This document shows positions 1 to 12,180 of a DNA stretch of 64,000 bases, piece after piece. The translations under genes were made by a program, and so were the position numbers. Where the stretch lies: NCBI GenBank assembly GCA_003439945.1, contig QVRM01002257.1:62001-126000 (forward strand), written 5' to 3'. How positions within the stretch are numbered: position 1 is the stretch's first letter; every line of letters starts with the position of its first letter. The notes under the pieces were generated by a model. The model was not told the origin of the DNA. It ran no database searches and saw only the letters and a list, made by a program, of their open reading frames with translations. The DNA comes from Dermanyssus gallinae (taxonomy: Eukaryota > Arthropoda > Arachnida > Mesostigmata > Dermanyssidae).

Positions 1-453
1 CAAGACTTCGTTTCTGCCAGTAAAGAGATGCTTTGTTGTTTTACTATCAATGTCCATAATGTTTGCATACGTTTATATTATTTCTAATATACTATGACCT
101 GTTGTTAAACTTACTTTTTATATAGCAAAAGCAAAACAAATTCTAGCTATGAATTGACACTCATCTTATCATGCAGGCCAAATGCAAAGCAACTCCAGGT
201 GACTTGACTTTGATGCGAACTTCCTATTGTATGTAATGTAGCGCATACTCTAGTGCAATATCGTACACATAATCTGTCATTTTTCTCAAGGCCTTTTTCT
301 TTGCAATAGTTGTATTGTAATAATAAAAAAGGACTGCACGCAGGCTTTGGTGAGCCGCCTTGCGGCTGTAAGGTCCTGTAGTGAATCACAGCCGCTGTGT
401 GCCGTGGGTGCTTACCGTGGATGAATCGCTGTGTGGTTCTGCGCATTTGACAG
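1..453 (+). other. IFT88: Intron of IFT88 gene (3' part)
   Basis: AT-rich sequence without coding features. It ends in a usable acceptor, 'gcgcatttgacag', directly before the recognisable IFT88 reading frame at 454. The preceding exons lie outside the window. The in-frame ATG at 381 is intronic and is not proposed as a start. Confidence 0.75.
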
Positions 454-749
454 GTGTGCATCGAAAGTTTCCTGAAAATACGGACTGTTTGAAGATGCTG
501 GTGAAGATCACGGGCGACCTAGAGCTGCCCGAATACGAGGAGTATGTCGCTCGGCTGAAGAAACTCGAAAAGCTGAAAGAGGCTCGAGCGCAGAGCGGAC
601 GCACCAGCGGAGGCCGTCGACGGAGACCCGCCCAAGGTTCGGCTCGAGCTCCGGGCTCCGCAGACTCGGCGCAGGCCAAAACGACCCCTGAGACCGGTCC
701 AACCGAAGTTGAGTTTGATGACCTTGATGACGATTTCCTACCGCTCTAA
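454..749 (+). CDS. IFT88: Intraflagellar transport protein 88, last coding exon (partial gene)
   Basis: This is the C-terminal end of a TPR protein of the IFT-B complex, which carries cargo along ciliary microtubules; in arthropods it is needed for sensory-neuron cilia (fly nompB, mouse Tg737/Polaris). The exon begins with two bases of a split codon. It then reads 'VHRKFPENTDCLKMLVKI', matching the conserved IFT88 stretch with HRKFPEN followed by a CL-x-LV core and a lysine-rich helix (here EYEEYVARLKKLEKLKEAR). A Gly/Arg/Ser/Ala-rich linker follows, then an acidic tail ending 'FDDLDDDFLPL', like the acidic DD-LLP end of other IFT88 proteins. The linker is shorter than in vertebrates. The stop is TAA at 747-749. 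The upstream TPR exons are outside the window. Assignment is from remembered family motifs, without an alignment. Confidence 0.85.
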
Positions 750-871
750 ATGACGAACGTAGCCTTTCGATCATTATGTTCCGATCGTGTATGACCACCA
801 TATGTCTATCGACGCACGGCGTCCCGCTTAGATAGCGGTAGCGGCCCCGTGAAGGAAATTAGCAGCTGTTC

Positions 872-877
872 AATAAA
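872..877 (+). promoter_or_regulatory. Candidate polyadenylation signal of IFT88
   Basis: A canonical AATAAA lies about 120 bases after the IFT88 stop codon, followed by A-rich sequence. It is the first such hexamer downstream on this strand and gives a short 3' UTR. Confidence 0.55.
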
Positions 878-899
878 AAAAGTAAAATGATATAGATGT

Positions 900-3774
900 T
901 CTGATATGAAAAACACCGAGTATTTTTCAATTGATAGGTTTTCTGCGATCCAGGAATATGAATAGAGTCATTTATTTGTGTTTCTACATCCAAGGATAGC
1001 ATCTTTCGTGTAATTCCCGTAGTATTAAAAATAAGCACGTGGTAATTTTTAACGACTAGAGTTTAGACCTGAACGCGGATGCAACGCAGCTGAAGGGGGC
1101 AAGCTCGGCTTTACGATTTAACTTTATTTTGCTTCATACAATTTGGAAATCATCTGCAAAAAATCATATGCATAGTTCAGTCGGCATGACTATTATGTAC
1201 ACCTTCCACATCCTGTCTCGTGTAGTTTAAATTTCAGGATACATACATTCTATAACATATCTAACCGTCATTGTATTTAACTTCCGCTCTGCAAACTATT
1301 TCGAGATACGATTGATGACAGGGCTGGTATTATACTCAATGCCTTTTATTGATCTTCCTTTTTGCGAATTGTCGCGTATTCCCGTTGTTTTTGGCTGTCC
1401 ACCGCTTGTGTTATTTTACAAAGCTCGCTTCGTAGCTGTGGTGTTGCGAAGGGTGGGTCCTCATCTTCATGAAGGGGCAAACCCCTTCTATCGCAGTACA
1501 TACTTTTGATTGGAATTCTTGTGATAGTCGCACTAACTTAAACACTGTACATACTTGTACTGTAACCTTTTAGCACACTGCAAGCTACAAGCTAACTGGT
1601 AATAATAATAATAGAATGATGATGATGAGCACTAGTAACGGTGTGTTTGATCAAAGAGTTTTCCAGACGCCGACTGCCATTGTCTATTGGCGCGAGCGGC
1701 GCGCCGCCATGAAGTTAACATCTGTCCTGGAGGACTGATATGCTTTCGACAGAGTCACATTTTGCGTCCAAGAGACCCAATGCACGCAGCGATGGTCACG
1801 CTTTTTTCATTACATTTCAGTAGAGAACGTTTGTCCCGCTAAAATTGCGCCCAACAGCAATGAGACGCTGGCACTTTATTGAGCGACTGACGGCACAAAC
1901 ACGACAGATCAGTAGTGTACTCCGTATGAGGAGACAACCGCCAGGTGACTCCGTTCCTCTCAAGTCCTTTTGCGCTAAAAGGCAAAGTTTACTTGCCAAC
2001 TACTGCCGAATAACAGAGGGCCGCTAGGGGAACAAGGACGGGCCTTGGGCGATAGGTCATTGTGGGTATCGCCGACATCTCCATTGTGTATTCCTTCAGT
2101 GGATACAGCATTGTTAACATCGGAATGACAGTATCTCGTATCTAGATCCGAGCATAGCCTTCTGATTTGAAGAAAGCGTCGACGGCTTGACGACCACCTC
2201 ACGAAATGCCCCAAGAGCCTGGATATACGCGCACTTAGCCGCTGCACCGAGTCGTAAAGTTCTTAGTAGACTAGAAAAAGGCCAAGACACAAAGCGGGTG
2301 AGACCCGCGTACACGTTTAGCGCACTATCGTATGACAGAGACACGTCTAGAGGAATTACCTGTCATTGTCGTTTATAATTTGCGCGAAACTCAGCGCGCA
2401 TTCTGTGTCTTCGCTAATTGAAGCCAGGCTCTAGTAGGCGTAGGTGAGTCAAATTCTGCAAACCTGACCAGCAGCAGCAGCTGCTCGTAGCGAGACCTTT
2501 CTTTACCTACCTAGTCGTGTTTGACCGGTATCGAAGTGCGCGCAAGTTAAACAATTGGAAAGGTCGGTGTATCTTGCTTTTCGCTAGACCTCACACAGCT
2601 AGTACTATTTTCGTCAGACTTACCGCTTCTACCTCTACATGTGCTTGTAATGCTCACGCGTACCTTCTTTTGATGACGTAATATTGTCCTTTTACTTACA
2701 CGTACGTCGACATGAGGTGAGCATCCTCTCGATATGGCTACACCATTAGAATAAACGCGTGGCTACAACCTGGTAAATACATGGTGTGTGCATATAGTTA
2801 CACAACAAAATTATACCACTGCGTTGCTGATTTGAATCCAGTTTCGTTAGGGAATTAGACCCCGCAGTCTTACCATACAATTTGCTTAAAAACTAAATTT
2901 GGGCTTACGTCTACAATCATTTCCCTATCAAAATGAGGAAGCAGGAAGACTTCCAAAAATGTGATTAGAATATAGAAACTAACACGTCCCCAGAACAGCA
3001 GTTTTCCAAGCTGATTATGCAGAATATCAACGCGGTTAAGAGTAATATAGCAATAGAAGTAACAGCAATAACACGCGTTAGGGGAAGGATACATTCAAGT
3101 AGTTACCCGTGACATTTTCAAACAAATGGCAACGATATCCCCTAAAGAGTGAGCCAGACGAAATAAAATAAAATAATGCTTGCACACTCAGTGAAAGTTG
3201 GCGTCAAGATGGGCAATCTCGTACAACGACTGCGCATACACGTATCGGGCCGAGCGCAGGGAGACTTGTGATACTCCAGAACGCTGCTCGTCCTGCCGAC
3301 GACTACCGCTAACAAAGACAACGGCTTTAAACCGATTTGCTCAATACCTACGTACTTACTTATGGTGTTATTGAATGTTTACATACGTTTAACAAGAAAC
3401 GTACTGCGCTAAGTCGTCACACACGACGACACATATACATTGGCTACCGATCGTGGCATGTTCATCTGTTGTTGAGCCTTCGGAGGCAGTTGGTACAACC
3501 TTCCTTCCTCTGACTATCTCTAAACAAACAGAAACGCTTTCTGATGCGCTATTGCTCAATTTTGTGCCATTCATAAGTCAAGCCAAGGTCATGTCGTTTT
3601 TCATTTCCGTTGTTACTTTTTGGCCTATCTAAATGGTTGTCTTTCTCAGTATGTACAAAACGACGACCGTCAATGCTGAAAACTGTGCATGCGGGAAGCA
3701 CTCAGATGATCCGCGGCTTCTGGCGTAAAACGGCGGAGTTCCTGCAAGGATATAAGTTAACACTGTAGTACATA

Positions 3775-3823
<49 letters not shown>

Positions 3824-6025
3824 AGAATTAAAGGTTTATCCCTATGTTTCGCAGGTACCTGGTAACACTTCTAGGCTCGCTAGCCATGCAACTATTCTGT
3901 TTTAACACCAAAGTTAACAAAAGTACCGGAGAGGAGATGAGATGCGTCAGCAGCGCTATTTTGCAGTATAAAGGGCACCCACATACACATGTACTAGGAG
4001 TACAAATCGAAGCTTATTTTCATGCAAATTTAAGGATCGGTAAGTGCTCTGCTCCGCGCTCTGTGCTGGTCCAAAGAACGAAGATATCACGGAGGAAGCG
4101 GGTTGCCGCCATCTGTAGTTTGGTTAAAAAAGTTTTGGCCTGAAAAAGTGTTTACAATCTCGAATATAAAACAAATATATTTGCCTGACCGTAAAATTAT
4201 TTAAATTTTGACGTATTTTCCACTATTTTTTAAGGCAGGGGACCGATGCATCGAAGCGCAACCTTCACATCGTGGGTTTCGATGTTGCATGGCTTTATCT
4301 CGTTAGCTTCAGAAACAGAGTGAAGCCACACGGTGCCAAATCAAGTAAATAAGTTAGGTGCTTTACCAGCATGACTCTAAATGCGGTGGGCATGACGATG
4401 TGCTTGGGACATCTCAGTCATGCGCCGATACGGTACGCTACAACTTGAACAATGTAAATGCTGCTAAAACTGCGTCTCATGAACTCTGATCCCATTGCAG
4501 TACGTTGTATATCTCAGTTTCGTATTCTGCAGATGGCCGTAAAATAAACAGTGCGCTTATAATAAGCTTAGATGCAAATTGGAGAGACAAAGTTGCTGAT
4601 GCGGTCGAGCTTGATTACCTACGTCATCCTACCGGTCAGGGAGTTAAACAAAATGTCAATGACAGGAAACGTCCGACCAGAAAAGCAGAATCCATGGCGT
4701 TCATGGCGCACATGCAATGGATCAACGCCCTTTTCTGTTTCTAAAAGGAGGATATCCTCACATAGAAAATGTAGGTGCCTACGAGCAATAGGGCCTGGGG
4801 CAGTGGCCAGGGAGCCTTTTCCTCTTCTTCCTATTCCCTCTATAGACTTATCCCTTTTCCTGTTGTTCTTCCTTCCTTCTTCTTCTTCTTCTCTTTCGTT
4901 TTCTATTTGAAGTTTTGGCTGCGGCTGCAATCGATTTTCGTCATGTTTGCACTTTCCTCGGGAGGCCGACAAGCGTTCGCCCTGCGTAACTTTCATCTGA
5001 GTCCTGTCAGGCCTTTGAGCGTCGAAGACGCTTGCTGCCAGGCACTGCTCTTTTTTGCTTTGCTTTCTCTCTCTCTCTCTCTTTCTGCTCTCCTATTTCC
5101 CCACCATCATGTCTGCGTTACTCGTAGTCTAGACAGCGCAAAAGTTTGTTGTATACTGTGGGAACAAGAGGGGAAAAATCTATACTGTAGGCGCAGTAGC
5201 ACAACCCGGCCTGACTACCCGGGGATGTGTTTTACGCGTGTGTATGCGTCTAGCGGGTACACGAGAGCAGACGACGGAAGAGCAGACTTCTGACGTCTTG
5301 TGTCCGTCATGCGCGGGTTAGAAACGCAACGGCTGGATATCAGGTACGCTACATTTGACTGAGAAAGCCGACAAAACAGGTGGAGAGGAAAGGGGCGGCC
5401 CGTGTTGAACTCTAACCGGTAACGGTACTCATACTACGGGATCTAGACTAGTCGGAAGATAACACACATACAACACCAGAAGAGAGGCTGTGAGCCGAAA
5501 CCGCTCCTAACCGCTCACTCGCCATACATGCAATGTCCTTCATAGATAAATTTGTGTTGTGCTGGGCGCCAAGGCCGCTGGAGACAAAGGATAAATTCGC
5601 GCACACATACATGGATAATTTGGGGAAGGGGTACGGAAGGAGGAAGCATGAAATATGTGTGCTGCACTGTGGGCGTACAAAGTATCTCAGCAAAGGATCC
5701 CGGGTGGGTTGTGAGCGGCGGTGTGATTTGAAAAATATCGTTGGTTCGTATACAAAAAATAGACGACCCCTTTAATATAAAGCGTTGCATTGGTTCAATG
5801 GTGCATGATGATGTTTGACTTTACTATGATAATAGTATTATGCATACTAGAGAAGATATTTTTCTCCGGATTTTTCTGCGGAATTTTTCGGAGCCTTTAT
5901 AAAACTTTTTGCGATTACAAACGCAAGACAACTAGTGAAACTGGACTCAAACCGTCAACATTATTATTTTTTCTACATTTGAATAAAGCGTTTCAATATC
6001 AAATTATGTACATTAATATACATAC
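900..6025. other. Intergenic region between convergent genes
   Basis: No gene is recognised. The small open frames here (for example 1817-1999, 2870-3094, 4775-5293) lack family motifs and look like chance frames. It holds a (TA)n tract at 3777-3818 and CT-rich stretches near 4.8-5.1 kb. It may contain the 3' UTR or a further terminal exon of the minus-strand Ig gene; no convincing polyadenylation signal for that gene was found. Confidence 0.5.
3777..3818. repeat. (TA)n microsatellite
   Basis: About 21 uninterrupted TA units in AT-rich intergenic DNA. Confidence 0.95.
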
Positions 6026-6105
6026 TCAACGGTACATACTTGTGTCTTTCTTTCTGCCGCCACCGCGAACAAAGCCATCATCGCGAGGCACCTCATTTGC
6101 GGTTT
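6026..6105 (-). CDS. Candidate alternative C-terminal or penultimate exon of the DIP/lachesin-like gene
   Basis: On the minus strand a strong acceptor ('ctattttcatttcag') precedes 6105. The frame is open in the phase left by the exon ending at 8790 (one base carried over). It encodes a charged, Gly-rich stretch with DDGFVRGGGRKKDT. It either stops at TGA 6026-6028 or is cut at 6040 by a 'gtatgt' donor, which would again leave phase 1 for a further exon that I could not find. The match of acceptor, phase and donor is suggestive, but there is no homology to rely on. It may be an alternative to the 8023-8219 exon, or spurious. Confidence 0.4.
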
Positions 6106-8022
6106 CTGAAATGAAAATAGCGAAGTTAATATTTATCTTTTTTTCAGCAGACGTTAACGCAGGCGCACACAGCCCACAAGAATTGTCTAGTTCGAAAGAG
6201 CTCCTAATCTACGACGAGCCTTTAGCACGAGAACATTAAAGAGAGAATGTACGTTCCTCGCCCATGAATATATATATATATATATATATATATGTGTAAA
6301 TGTGTTTTTTTTGTAATCGTAATTCATTCGAAGTCTAGATGTGTATGATGAGGATTTTGCGAATTTTCTAATTTTGAATCTTGCTGACGTGTTTTGTCAT
6401 CGCACCGTAAATGTATTCCCGCAATTAGTATCTAAATCGATCATAGCACGAGGGAGCTAGTAAAATATCCTATAATAAGGTTGCAGCTAACTCATCTAGT
6501 GTTACCAAGTTACACATGTTTCGAGCCTCTGCGACCTTTCACGGAATGAAGGCCACGGCTGTGCCTTAGAGTATGATTTCATTAATCGTTACAGCTTTCC
6601 CTGGTTACCTTCAAAGGCTAGCGCTATACGCGCGTAGCGCAAATGAGACAATGGCAAATATTCTTAGGTAAACTGGTCACTAGGGGCCAGGGCCACATAG
6701 AGCTTACAGGGCGGCCACATTTGTGACATTACATTCTGGGACCATCAGTATAACCTACCGCAGTTTAAGCCTTATGGGATTTTTTGGTTTAAGAAAAATG
6801 GGGCCTGGGGCCGTTCTCGCATATATATATATATATATATATATATAAATTGTATGACTGTTTTTGTTTTCAATTAAGTGCAAGTGTCGAGTTAGTATTG
6901 ATTGTATTTGTCTATACTGCTCTAGATTAACAACCACAGTCATCTGAGAGCTTTTGCCGTTTCTGATGTCGCGATTTTGACGTTTTGGGCCTGTATAAAC
7001 ACCGCGATACAAAAATGATTCTACAGTAAGGCAAGACGACAGCAAACTCATGGTGTACATGATTTTATAGCTGTGAGTGTCTGTAGATGAGAGTGAGTAG
7101 TGCACACTGCCTTGCTCCTGTCGCTCCTATAGAACGAAGCAAACGTCCACACGCTCTATCTAGCAAGATACACGCACGTGGCTCGTTACAGGCTCTCCCC
7201 GGCGGGAGACCAAACCCCACGGCATGGATGTCGCGCTGCTGGCGCACAGCGCGCAAAGCTTCTCGCTGAGACTTTCCACCAACGATGGCGGGTAAACGAG
7301 GAGTAAGAGGCGTATGGGGGGGGGGGGTATTACAAAATGTTACCTTGTCTCGAGTACTGCACCGTCCTTCCCCGGGGGATGGGCTCGGCTGACGCCTTCG
7401 TGTATCTTGCCAGCTTTCCGCACAAACATGCCATATGCGCAGCAGCAACAACAACAACAACAGCAGCAGCCACATCATCACCCCCGTCATCATCATCAAC
7501 AACAGCAGCAGCAGCAGCAACGATCGGCGAGCGTAGTCTTTATGAGGGTCCCGCCTGGGACTTGAGTGGAGAGGAAAGGCATGCAGCAGGTCCTGTCGCA
7601 TGAGCTGCCGCGGCGACAACAACGGCCACGGCATTTTGCATACCGCAATTTGACCGGCCACGAAGCGAGCCTGTTCTCTTGTCGCGCTTCTCCCCTCCTG
7701 CCCGCCCGCCGGTCGGTCTGCCTGTCAGGCTAGTGCCTATGGGACCTTGGGCTATACGGTAAACGAGGCAAATGCGAAACAGGGCGAAAGAGAGAGAACT
7801 AAAGGCGAGGTGTTGACGAAGACCGAACCTTTGCATCGGAGAGCATTGCGTCACGCTCTCTCTCTCTTTCTCTCGCGTTCTCTCAGAAGAGAGGGGGCGC
7901 TTCGGGGCTGCAAAGCGCGCGCGGCACATGAGCAGAGGACGACGCCAGTTCACCTCCGGACGGGAAGAGACTACTAACTCAATTTCTAGTATCACGCAAC
8001 TGCCACACACAAGCATGTAACT
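6106..8022. other. Intron or 3' flank with GC-rich low-complexity block
   Basis: It contains (TA)n tracts near 6266-6293 and 6820-6846. A GC-richer block at 7.1-8.0 kb has a poly-G run near 7317-7327, CAA/CAG and CAT repeats at 7440-7520, and CT repeats near 7855-7875. The long frames over this block encode homopolymers (Leu, Gln, Met runs) on both strands and are products of the repeats. No gene is supported. Confidence 0.6.
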
Positions 8023-8219
8023 TCAAGCGTGTGTGCCAAAACGGGCGTCGTATGCTGTAGCTAGCAGCGGCAGGAGCAGCATCTCGTCGATGATGAAATT
8101 GAGAGTGTGAAAAATGTTGTTGTTGTTGTGGTGATGGTCGTTGTTGTTGCTGTTATTCTTGCTACTGCTGTTGTTGTGTGCATGAAAGACAGGCCGGCAA
8201 TTGTTACCAAAACATTCCT
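8023..8219 (-). CDS. Candidate terminal coding exon of the DIP/lachesin-like gene
   Basis: An acceptor 'catgtcgtctcacag' ends at 8220. The following frame is in the phase required by the exon ending at 8790 and stays open for 64 codons to TGA at 8023-8025. The product has an Asn/Ser/His-rich linker (runs of N and HHH), then a hydrophobic patch with 'MLLLPLLATAY' near the end. DIP and lachesin proteins usually end in a GPI-attachment signal: small residues, a spacer, then a hydrophobic tail. This tail is short and is followed by about eight polar residues, so it is an imperfect match. Phase and splice site favour it over other candidates. The Asn run comes from a GTT-type microsatellite, which makes chance extension possible. 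Confidence 0.45.
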
Positions 8220-8727
8220 CTGTGAGACGACATGGCAGCAAGCTGGGCTATTGCCGCATCTACGGGACTAACTTACTGTGTCACGTCTTCTCACCCCCCC
8301 CCCCTCCAAAGAGGTACAAAACATCTGGCTTAGAGAACAAAAACAGACCTTTGTAATATCGATCGTTGCACATGTGTATGCGTACTCTGCTTGATTTGTT
8401 GGCCGTTTTTGTAATTGCGAAACGCGTAGCGCCTTTATTGCGGACCTACACATAGGGTCTTACAGCTCAACACGAACGTCATTGCATTGTAACGGCGGCT
8501 GCAAACCGCTTCTAAGCCTTCTCCTCGTGATTGCATGCTTAATGTTGAAATAATATTGACTTTAATACTCAGATGTGGTGGAGAATGGTTTGCATTAATT
8601 TTGTCACTATTTTACGCCATTTTATTTAAACAAGGATGACACATAAGACCATAGAGAAACATTGGCAAACAATTGCCAAAAACGCGCCTTGCATTGATGA
8701 AAATTAACCACAGCGTTAGGTAATAAA

Positions 8728-8780
<53 letters not shown>

Positions 8781-8789
8781 AAAACTTAC
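8220..8789 (-). other. Intron of the DIP-like gene
   Basis: It starts with donor gtaagt at 8789 and, after 12 bases, runs into the (TA)n tract. It also holds a C-run near 8290-8305. Nothing else is recognised. Confidence 0.55.
8730..8777. repeat. (TA)n microsatellite next to a 5' splice site
   Basis: About 24 TA units. On the gene strand it begins exactly 12 bases into the intron that follows the exon ending at 8790. Confidence 0.95.
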
Positions 8790-8864
8790 CAATGCCTTCG
8801 GGAATCGCAAACGTATTCACGGTTACGGGAACATACCACCTTGGAGTACTCCGTCGTGTCGGCG
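8790..8864 (-). CDS. DIP/lachesin-like protein, stalk exon 2
   Basis: A 75-base exon with acceptor 'tttatgttttcag' and donor 'gtaagt'. It continues the reading frame from the 12030-12086 exon (phase 1 in, phase 1 out). It encodes Pro/Thr/Arg-rich sequence with RRSTPRWYVPVTVNTFAIPE, the membrane-proximal stalk after the third Ig domain. In fly and vertebrate relatives this part varies and leads to a GPI anchor signal. It is supported by both consensus splice sites and phase rather than by sequence conservation. Confidence 0.7.
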
Positions 8865-10480
8865 CTGAAAACATAAAATAGTAATTTGCAATTTTCGTGC
8901 AGCTGCTTCGTATGCAGAGCTGATTATTGGTTATTTTATTGTTCCCTAATACTAAACACAGCCAGCCATGACGTCGGCCAAACACCACTTGCACCTAAAA
9001 AGAATGTGGTCCTAGTCTTAGATGTGCGGGCTGTTGCGAATTTCTACGAAAACTCTTGGTTCTCTGTTGGCAAGGCCGAGTCCGATTATTTGGAAAAATG
9101 TATTTGATTTAGTTGGTGTTCTGCTTGTCGCCCTGAGAACCGTACTTGTCTAGCTCGCTGATTAGCCTAAGGAATTGCAGCGCTTACCTCAATGTAGTTT
9201 TTGCGGCAAGTCTCAATTAAATAATTACCTATGCACTTATCAGTAAGTGGCAAGTGCTGAGCAGTCTTGTAACTACAGACGTCTCTAACAACGCATCGGT
9301 TTGATTAGAGCGCATTCATCCGTCTTCAAACATGCACACATAGACACCACTCATTTTGATAATATTGAAGGATTGTTTGCGTTTGCAATATTTATTTCTT
9401 TCGAAGACAATAAGTGCACAATTATTTGGTTGCTTAATCAAAAAGCAAGCATACATAAAAAAAAACACTTACCTACAGCAGGCAATTAAGCAAAAAATAA
9501 TGTAGAAAATATAATTTACAATGTTAACTACCTAATGTTCCACAATGTTTCATTGTAGTATTTCATAGACGTAACGGCGTTGAAGTTCGTTTTTCTTAAA
9601 TTCTGTAACATGTAATTTATTTAAAATTATGAGCTGCGCTGGGCATATTGCCTTCGGCCCCTTCACGCTATCCTTCTCTATAGCTCACAAGGTCTGGGGT
9701 CGGTAAAAAATATGAAAAATCGTATCAACGGTCTTTTTAATGCATTTAATATAGTTTGGCAATACTAGTCCAAGTCAGAAAGCGTTACACGAAGCATACG
9801 TTGCAGACAGGTTGGCAATGTGTGTAGTTTACAACTGGCAATGTGACCTTAAATCAGAAGTCAATCACAAAATAGAAAGCGATATCAAAATTGCATACCG
9901 TAACTCGCATGTACAGCATTAACTGTCTTTTTTGCAAACATTTTTTTGGTAGGGGGTAGGGAACAAAAATACATAATGCAAACTCTTTCCGGGCAGTTTG
10001 GGACTCTTAAACTCACTAAAAACTTGGTAGTTTCCTGACCTGCACGACCGGGTGTTCGCGGTATGACTTAAGTTTATGTATGCTAGTCTGGTTTTCAGTC
10101 TTCATACTGCTGGCGTTGTCTTCCGTCATCTTTATCTTCGCTCTTATAACGACCTCCACAAAATCAGAGCCTGCGCCCCACCTCTTTTTGAAGCTAAGCA
10201 CCGGAGAGTAAATCTCTCGTCATACTGCTCTGCATGTTTAGTTTTGGTCGGGCCATCTACCTTGTGCCATCGAGAGCCCTGCATGCGAAAAGCGTTTGAT
10301 CTACGTCATCGGTCTTGCCGGTGTCCCACAAGACACATATGTCTACTTCAGCTTTCCCGATCTTCACCATATAGATCTGGAAGCTGCCATGACCGGTGAG
10401 AACTTACGTTAGGTAGAACGTAGCTTTCACACACTTGCCTTGGTACTATTTCATGGAATCCGGGCTTGCTTATTTCGTCC
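8865..10480 (-). other. Intron of the DIP-like gene
   Basis: AT-rich intron sequence. No exon, RNA gene or repeat was recognised before the LINE remnant starts. Confidence 0.5.
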
Positions 10481-11710
10481 ACGGCTATAGTGCCTCTCGT
10501 TCCGCTCCAGACTACTCAGCTTCCCAGCTCTCCAGAGCCTTCTCTCTTGCATCGTCTTTTATAAATGCCCGATCCCAATTTACGAAGATATTCTCCTTTA
10601 TCCGTGTTGGCCAAGGTATCATTCAGAGAATTACCAGCACATCGTCTGTGAACACCGTCCTGAACTTTCTGGTGACCCTTATGACTAGCACCCTTTGCAT
10701 ATTGCTTAGCGTTTTTTATTTTATTGGTCTTCAGTGTAACTGGTCCCCACACTGATGACCCGTAAGGCAGAATTGTTTTTGGCATTCGCTTGGTCAGCTT
10801 GCTTGCCCCTTGATAGGTTCTGGCCATTACATAATTAATGTGGGCTGTAAAGCTCAAGTTTCTATTAAGAATTACACCCAGGTGTCTGATCTGCTTGTTG
10901 ATTTGATGGTCGTCCACTGATATTTAGTTTTTGGCAGCGCTTTTTTCCAATAAGCAAGAGCGCTCGCTCTCTTGGTGCGTTTATCCACCGACTGTATTCG
11001 AACCAGAGATCAACTGCTTTCTCCTGCCATTTCCCCTGGGCCTATTCTGTTCTTGCTATTTTGGCCATCCCGCAGGCTCTAGTGTATCGGCGCCGGGCTA
11101 CAATGCACTCTGTTCATGCAGTAGGTACCTCGGAAACCAGTACTTCGGCGTTGAGTCCTCCTTTGTTTTTTGCCGTGAGTGTAGTATATCGGTGGTCACT
11201 AAGGTTTTACTCGTATTCGAGTACGTCCGAGACCACTACTTTGTTGGTTGTGTCCGCGGCGCTAATGGTCAGGCCGATAAAGGCCTCCTGGCCTCTACGA
11301 GCGAATGACACTGCCGCCCTCGGGTTGTTCATCGCCATTGGGTTCTGTTCCAAAAATTCCAGCCAAACGTTCTATCAGGGATTATCCCCTAAACTTGGAG
11401 TGCCTATTTCCCTGAAATACAGATGCTGCGTTGAAGTCTCCTGTGATAATGTGGGTTCGATGGTCCCGTGTTCTGGCGCTGACGTATAAATTACTCTTTG
11501 CTTCTGTTGGGGAAAAGTAGCAAATTCGTTTTTGCTTCTGCTGGGAAAAGGTAGCAGATATAGAATACCGCGCTTTCGTCGACCTGTGTCCAGGTAAATC
11601 TCGTTCCATACACCCTATCCAGATTGCGATGTCTTTTCGCTGGTCCATCTGTGTCTCTTTGTCCGTTGCTTTTTCCAGGAGCTCGTTAAGCTCTGACAAC
11701 AGGTCCAATC
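10480..11710 (-). mobile_element. R1-like LINE remnant (endonuclease and end of reverse transcriptase)
   Basis: Read on the minus strand, 11708-11382 contains 'HIITGDFNAA', the GDFNA motif of the APE-type endonuclease. Further on, in another frame, 'VVVSDVLEY' and 'LSDHRY' (about 11.2 kb) match the end of that domain. Then 10917-10516 contains 'IRHLGVILNRNLSFTAHIN', followed by 'LPYGSSVWG', which is the post-catalytic thumb region of R1/LOA-type reverse transcriptases. The catalytic RT core between them is missing, and stops and frameshifts are present, so this is a dead, internally deleted copy in an intron of the Ig gene. The clade is inferred from motif style only. Confidence 0.7.
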
Positions 11711-12029
11711 ATACATTATCCAATAGCATAGACTCAATCCAACCCTGTGTACTGCTGCCGCTAAGAGATTAAATGTGTGACCCTACACCTATTGAGCGAG
11801 GGGTTTCTAAACCCAGCAGTACTCTTTTGGACAAGTATATGCTTGCAAAAAACGTATGTAAAATGCGTCAGATAAGTGAATATTGCATTAAAAAAAGATA
11901 ATACATACGCAAGAGGAAATACATATCTAGTAGATTCCTATATGCAAAATACTAAGTAACAACGGAGACGTCAAGGTTAAAACGGCTTGGCATCTACGTT
12001 GTTGTTTTGCATCCCTAGTCATTACTTAC

Positions 12030-12086
12030 GAGCTGTCGTTGTTGGCGGACGCGTGACCTTTGGTCGTACCGTTGGTCGTTTAACCT
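12030..12086 (-). CDS. DIP/lachesin-like protein, stalk exon 1
   Basis: A 57-base exon with a strong pyrimidine-rich acceptor ('gtttttggtgcag') and a perfect donor (gtaagt). Phase 1 on both sides links it to Ig3 (ending 'AAMRVY') and to the 8790-8864 exon. It encodes EVKRPTVRPKVTRPPTTTA, a Pro/Thr/Arg-rich stalk probably suited to O-glycosylation. The position straight after the last beta-strand of Ig3 matches the linker of DIP and lachesin proteins. Confidence 0.75.
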
Positions 12087-12180
12087 CTGCACCAAAAACA
12101 AAAAACAATAAAGAAACGCACCACCACGCGTGAACAAGTTAGAACGAGTTGCGTGTGACGCCTTGATATATATATATATA

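Noticed and set aside
2870..3094. Hydrophobic minus-strand frame considered as GPI tail
   Set aside because: The nearby acceptor gives the wrong phase, and the in-phase frame stops quickly without a hydrophobic stretch.
5285..5365. Possible terminal exon after an acceptor near 5363
   Set aside because: Stops after about a dozen residues without an anchor signal; no independent support.
7081..7105. Possible acceptor at about 7090 leading into a phase-compatible 6755-7105 minus frame
   Set aside because: The frame runs into a (TA)n tract with no hydrophobic end or donor; weaker than 8023-8219.
7065..7661. 198-codon minus-strand frame with long Leu and Met runs
   Set aside because: The runs come from CAG/CAA and CAT repeats, and equally long frames exist on the other strand; no domain.
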